The translations under genes and the position numbers were made by a program. Positions 44,520 through 44,592 of a DNA stretch of 44,592 nucleotides are shown piece by piece. The DNA comes from an uncultured Limimonas sp. (GTDB taxonomy: Bacteria; Pseudomonadota; Alphaproteobacteria; Kiloniellales; Rhodovibrionaceae): the NCBI GenBank assembly GCA_913055855.1, contig CAJXKW010000007.1, positions 1 to 44,592 of the forward strand. The letters run 5' to 3'. A model generated the notes under the pieces. That model was given only the letters and a program-made list of their open reading frames with translations. It ran no database searches and was not told where the DNA came from. Numbering within the stretch: position 1 is the stretch's first letter; each line of letters begins with the position of its first letter.

Positions 44520-44592
44520 GGTCTGTTGGGGATCGGGGGATTCCCTTGCTGGCGGCGATGTGATTCAAGCTCCCAAAATGGGAGTTTGGCAT
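44520..44592. mobile_element. Possible end of an IS5-type insertion sequence, cut by the window edge
   Basis: The sequence GGTCTGTTGGGG begins directly after CTAG (44516-44519), which forms the stop codon of the protease gene. Several IS5-family elements have GG(G)TCTGTT termini and insert at CTAG/YTAR targets. CTCCCA-AAA-TGGGAG (44570-44584) is a hairpin followed by TTT. No transposase is visible, so this is a low-confidence call; a plain terminator region is the alternative. Confidence 0.3.

Overview
The window is a high-GC segment from an alphaproteobacterium. The CtrA/SciP pair, FlbD, the alphaproteobacterial order fliF-x-fliH-fliN-flbD, FlhF/FlhG (usually polar flagella) and candidate CtrA boxes all support this. 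Acidic, Asp/Glu- and Ala/Gly-rich proteins hint at a marine or halophilic member, perhaps Rhodospirillales-like; that placement is inference. About two thirds of the window is a motility and chemotaxis island.

Region 1 (1-4709): the 3' end of a PAS-GGDEF-EAL gene is joined by 4-nt stop/start overlaps to a KaiC-type clock ATPase and a KaiB-like protein. A convergent gene encodes a degenerate EAL-like protein. Region 2 (4855-10914): a complete peptide-type ABC importer, dppA-dppB-dppC-dppD-dppF, runs leftward with a strong hairpin after the binding-protein gene. Region 3 (11358-14172): a helix-turn-helix/cold-shock fusion protein and an isolated hutH.

Region 4 (14509-34062): flagellar genes. 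A near-consensus sigma-54 promoter precedes fliK-flgD-flgE. After a nested inverted repeat come sciP and then fliF-[108-aa protein]-fliH-fliN-motA-like-flbD, followed by flhA, flhF, flhG and a second FliK-like gene. fliJ and fliI lie on the opposite strand, divergent from ctrA. Region 5 (34153-40038): cheA-cheW-cheY-cheB-cheR, leftward. Region 6 (40344-44592): an iron-type ABC permease, an RTX metalloprotease-like protein, and what may be the edge of an insertion sequence.

The locus holds most of a regulatory hierarchy: CtrA (master regulator), SciP (CtrA antagonist) and FlbD (sigma-54 activator). Candidate CtrA boxes (TTAA-N7-TTAA with one mismatch) precede fliF, ctrA and cheA, and a sigma-54 promoter precedes fliK. 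The most unusual feature is that fliG is absent from its expected place after fliF. That place holds a small basic protein whose C-terminus resembles the FliG-binding tail of the neighbouring FliF.
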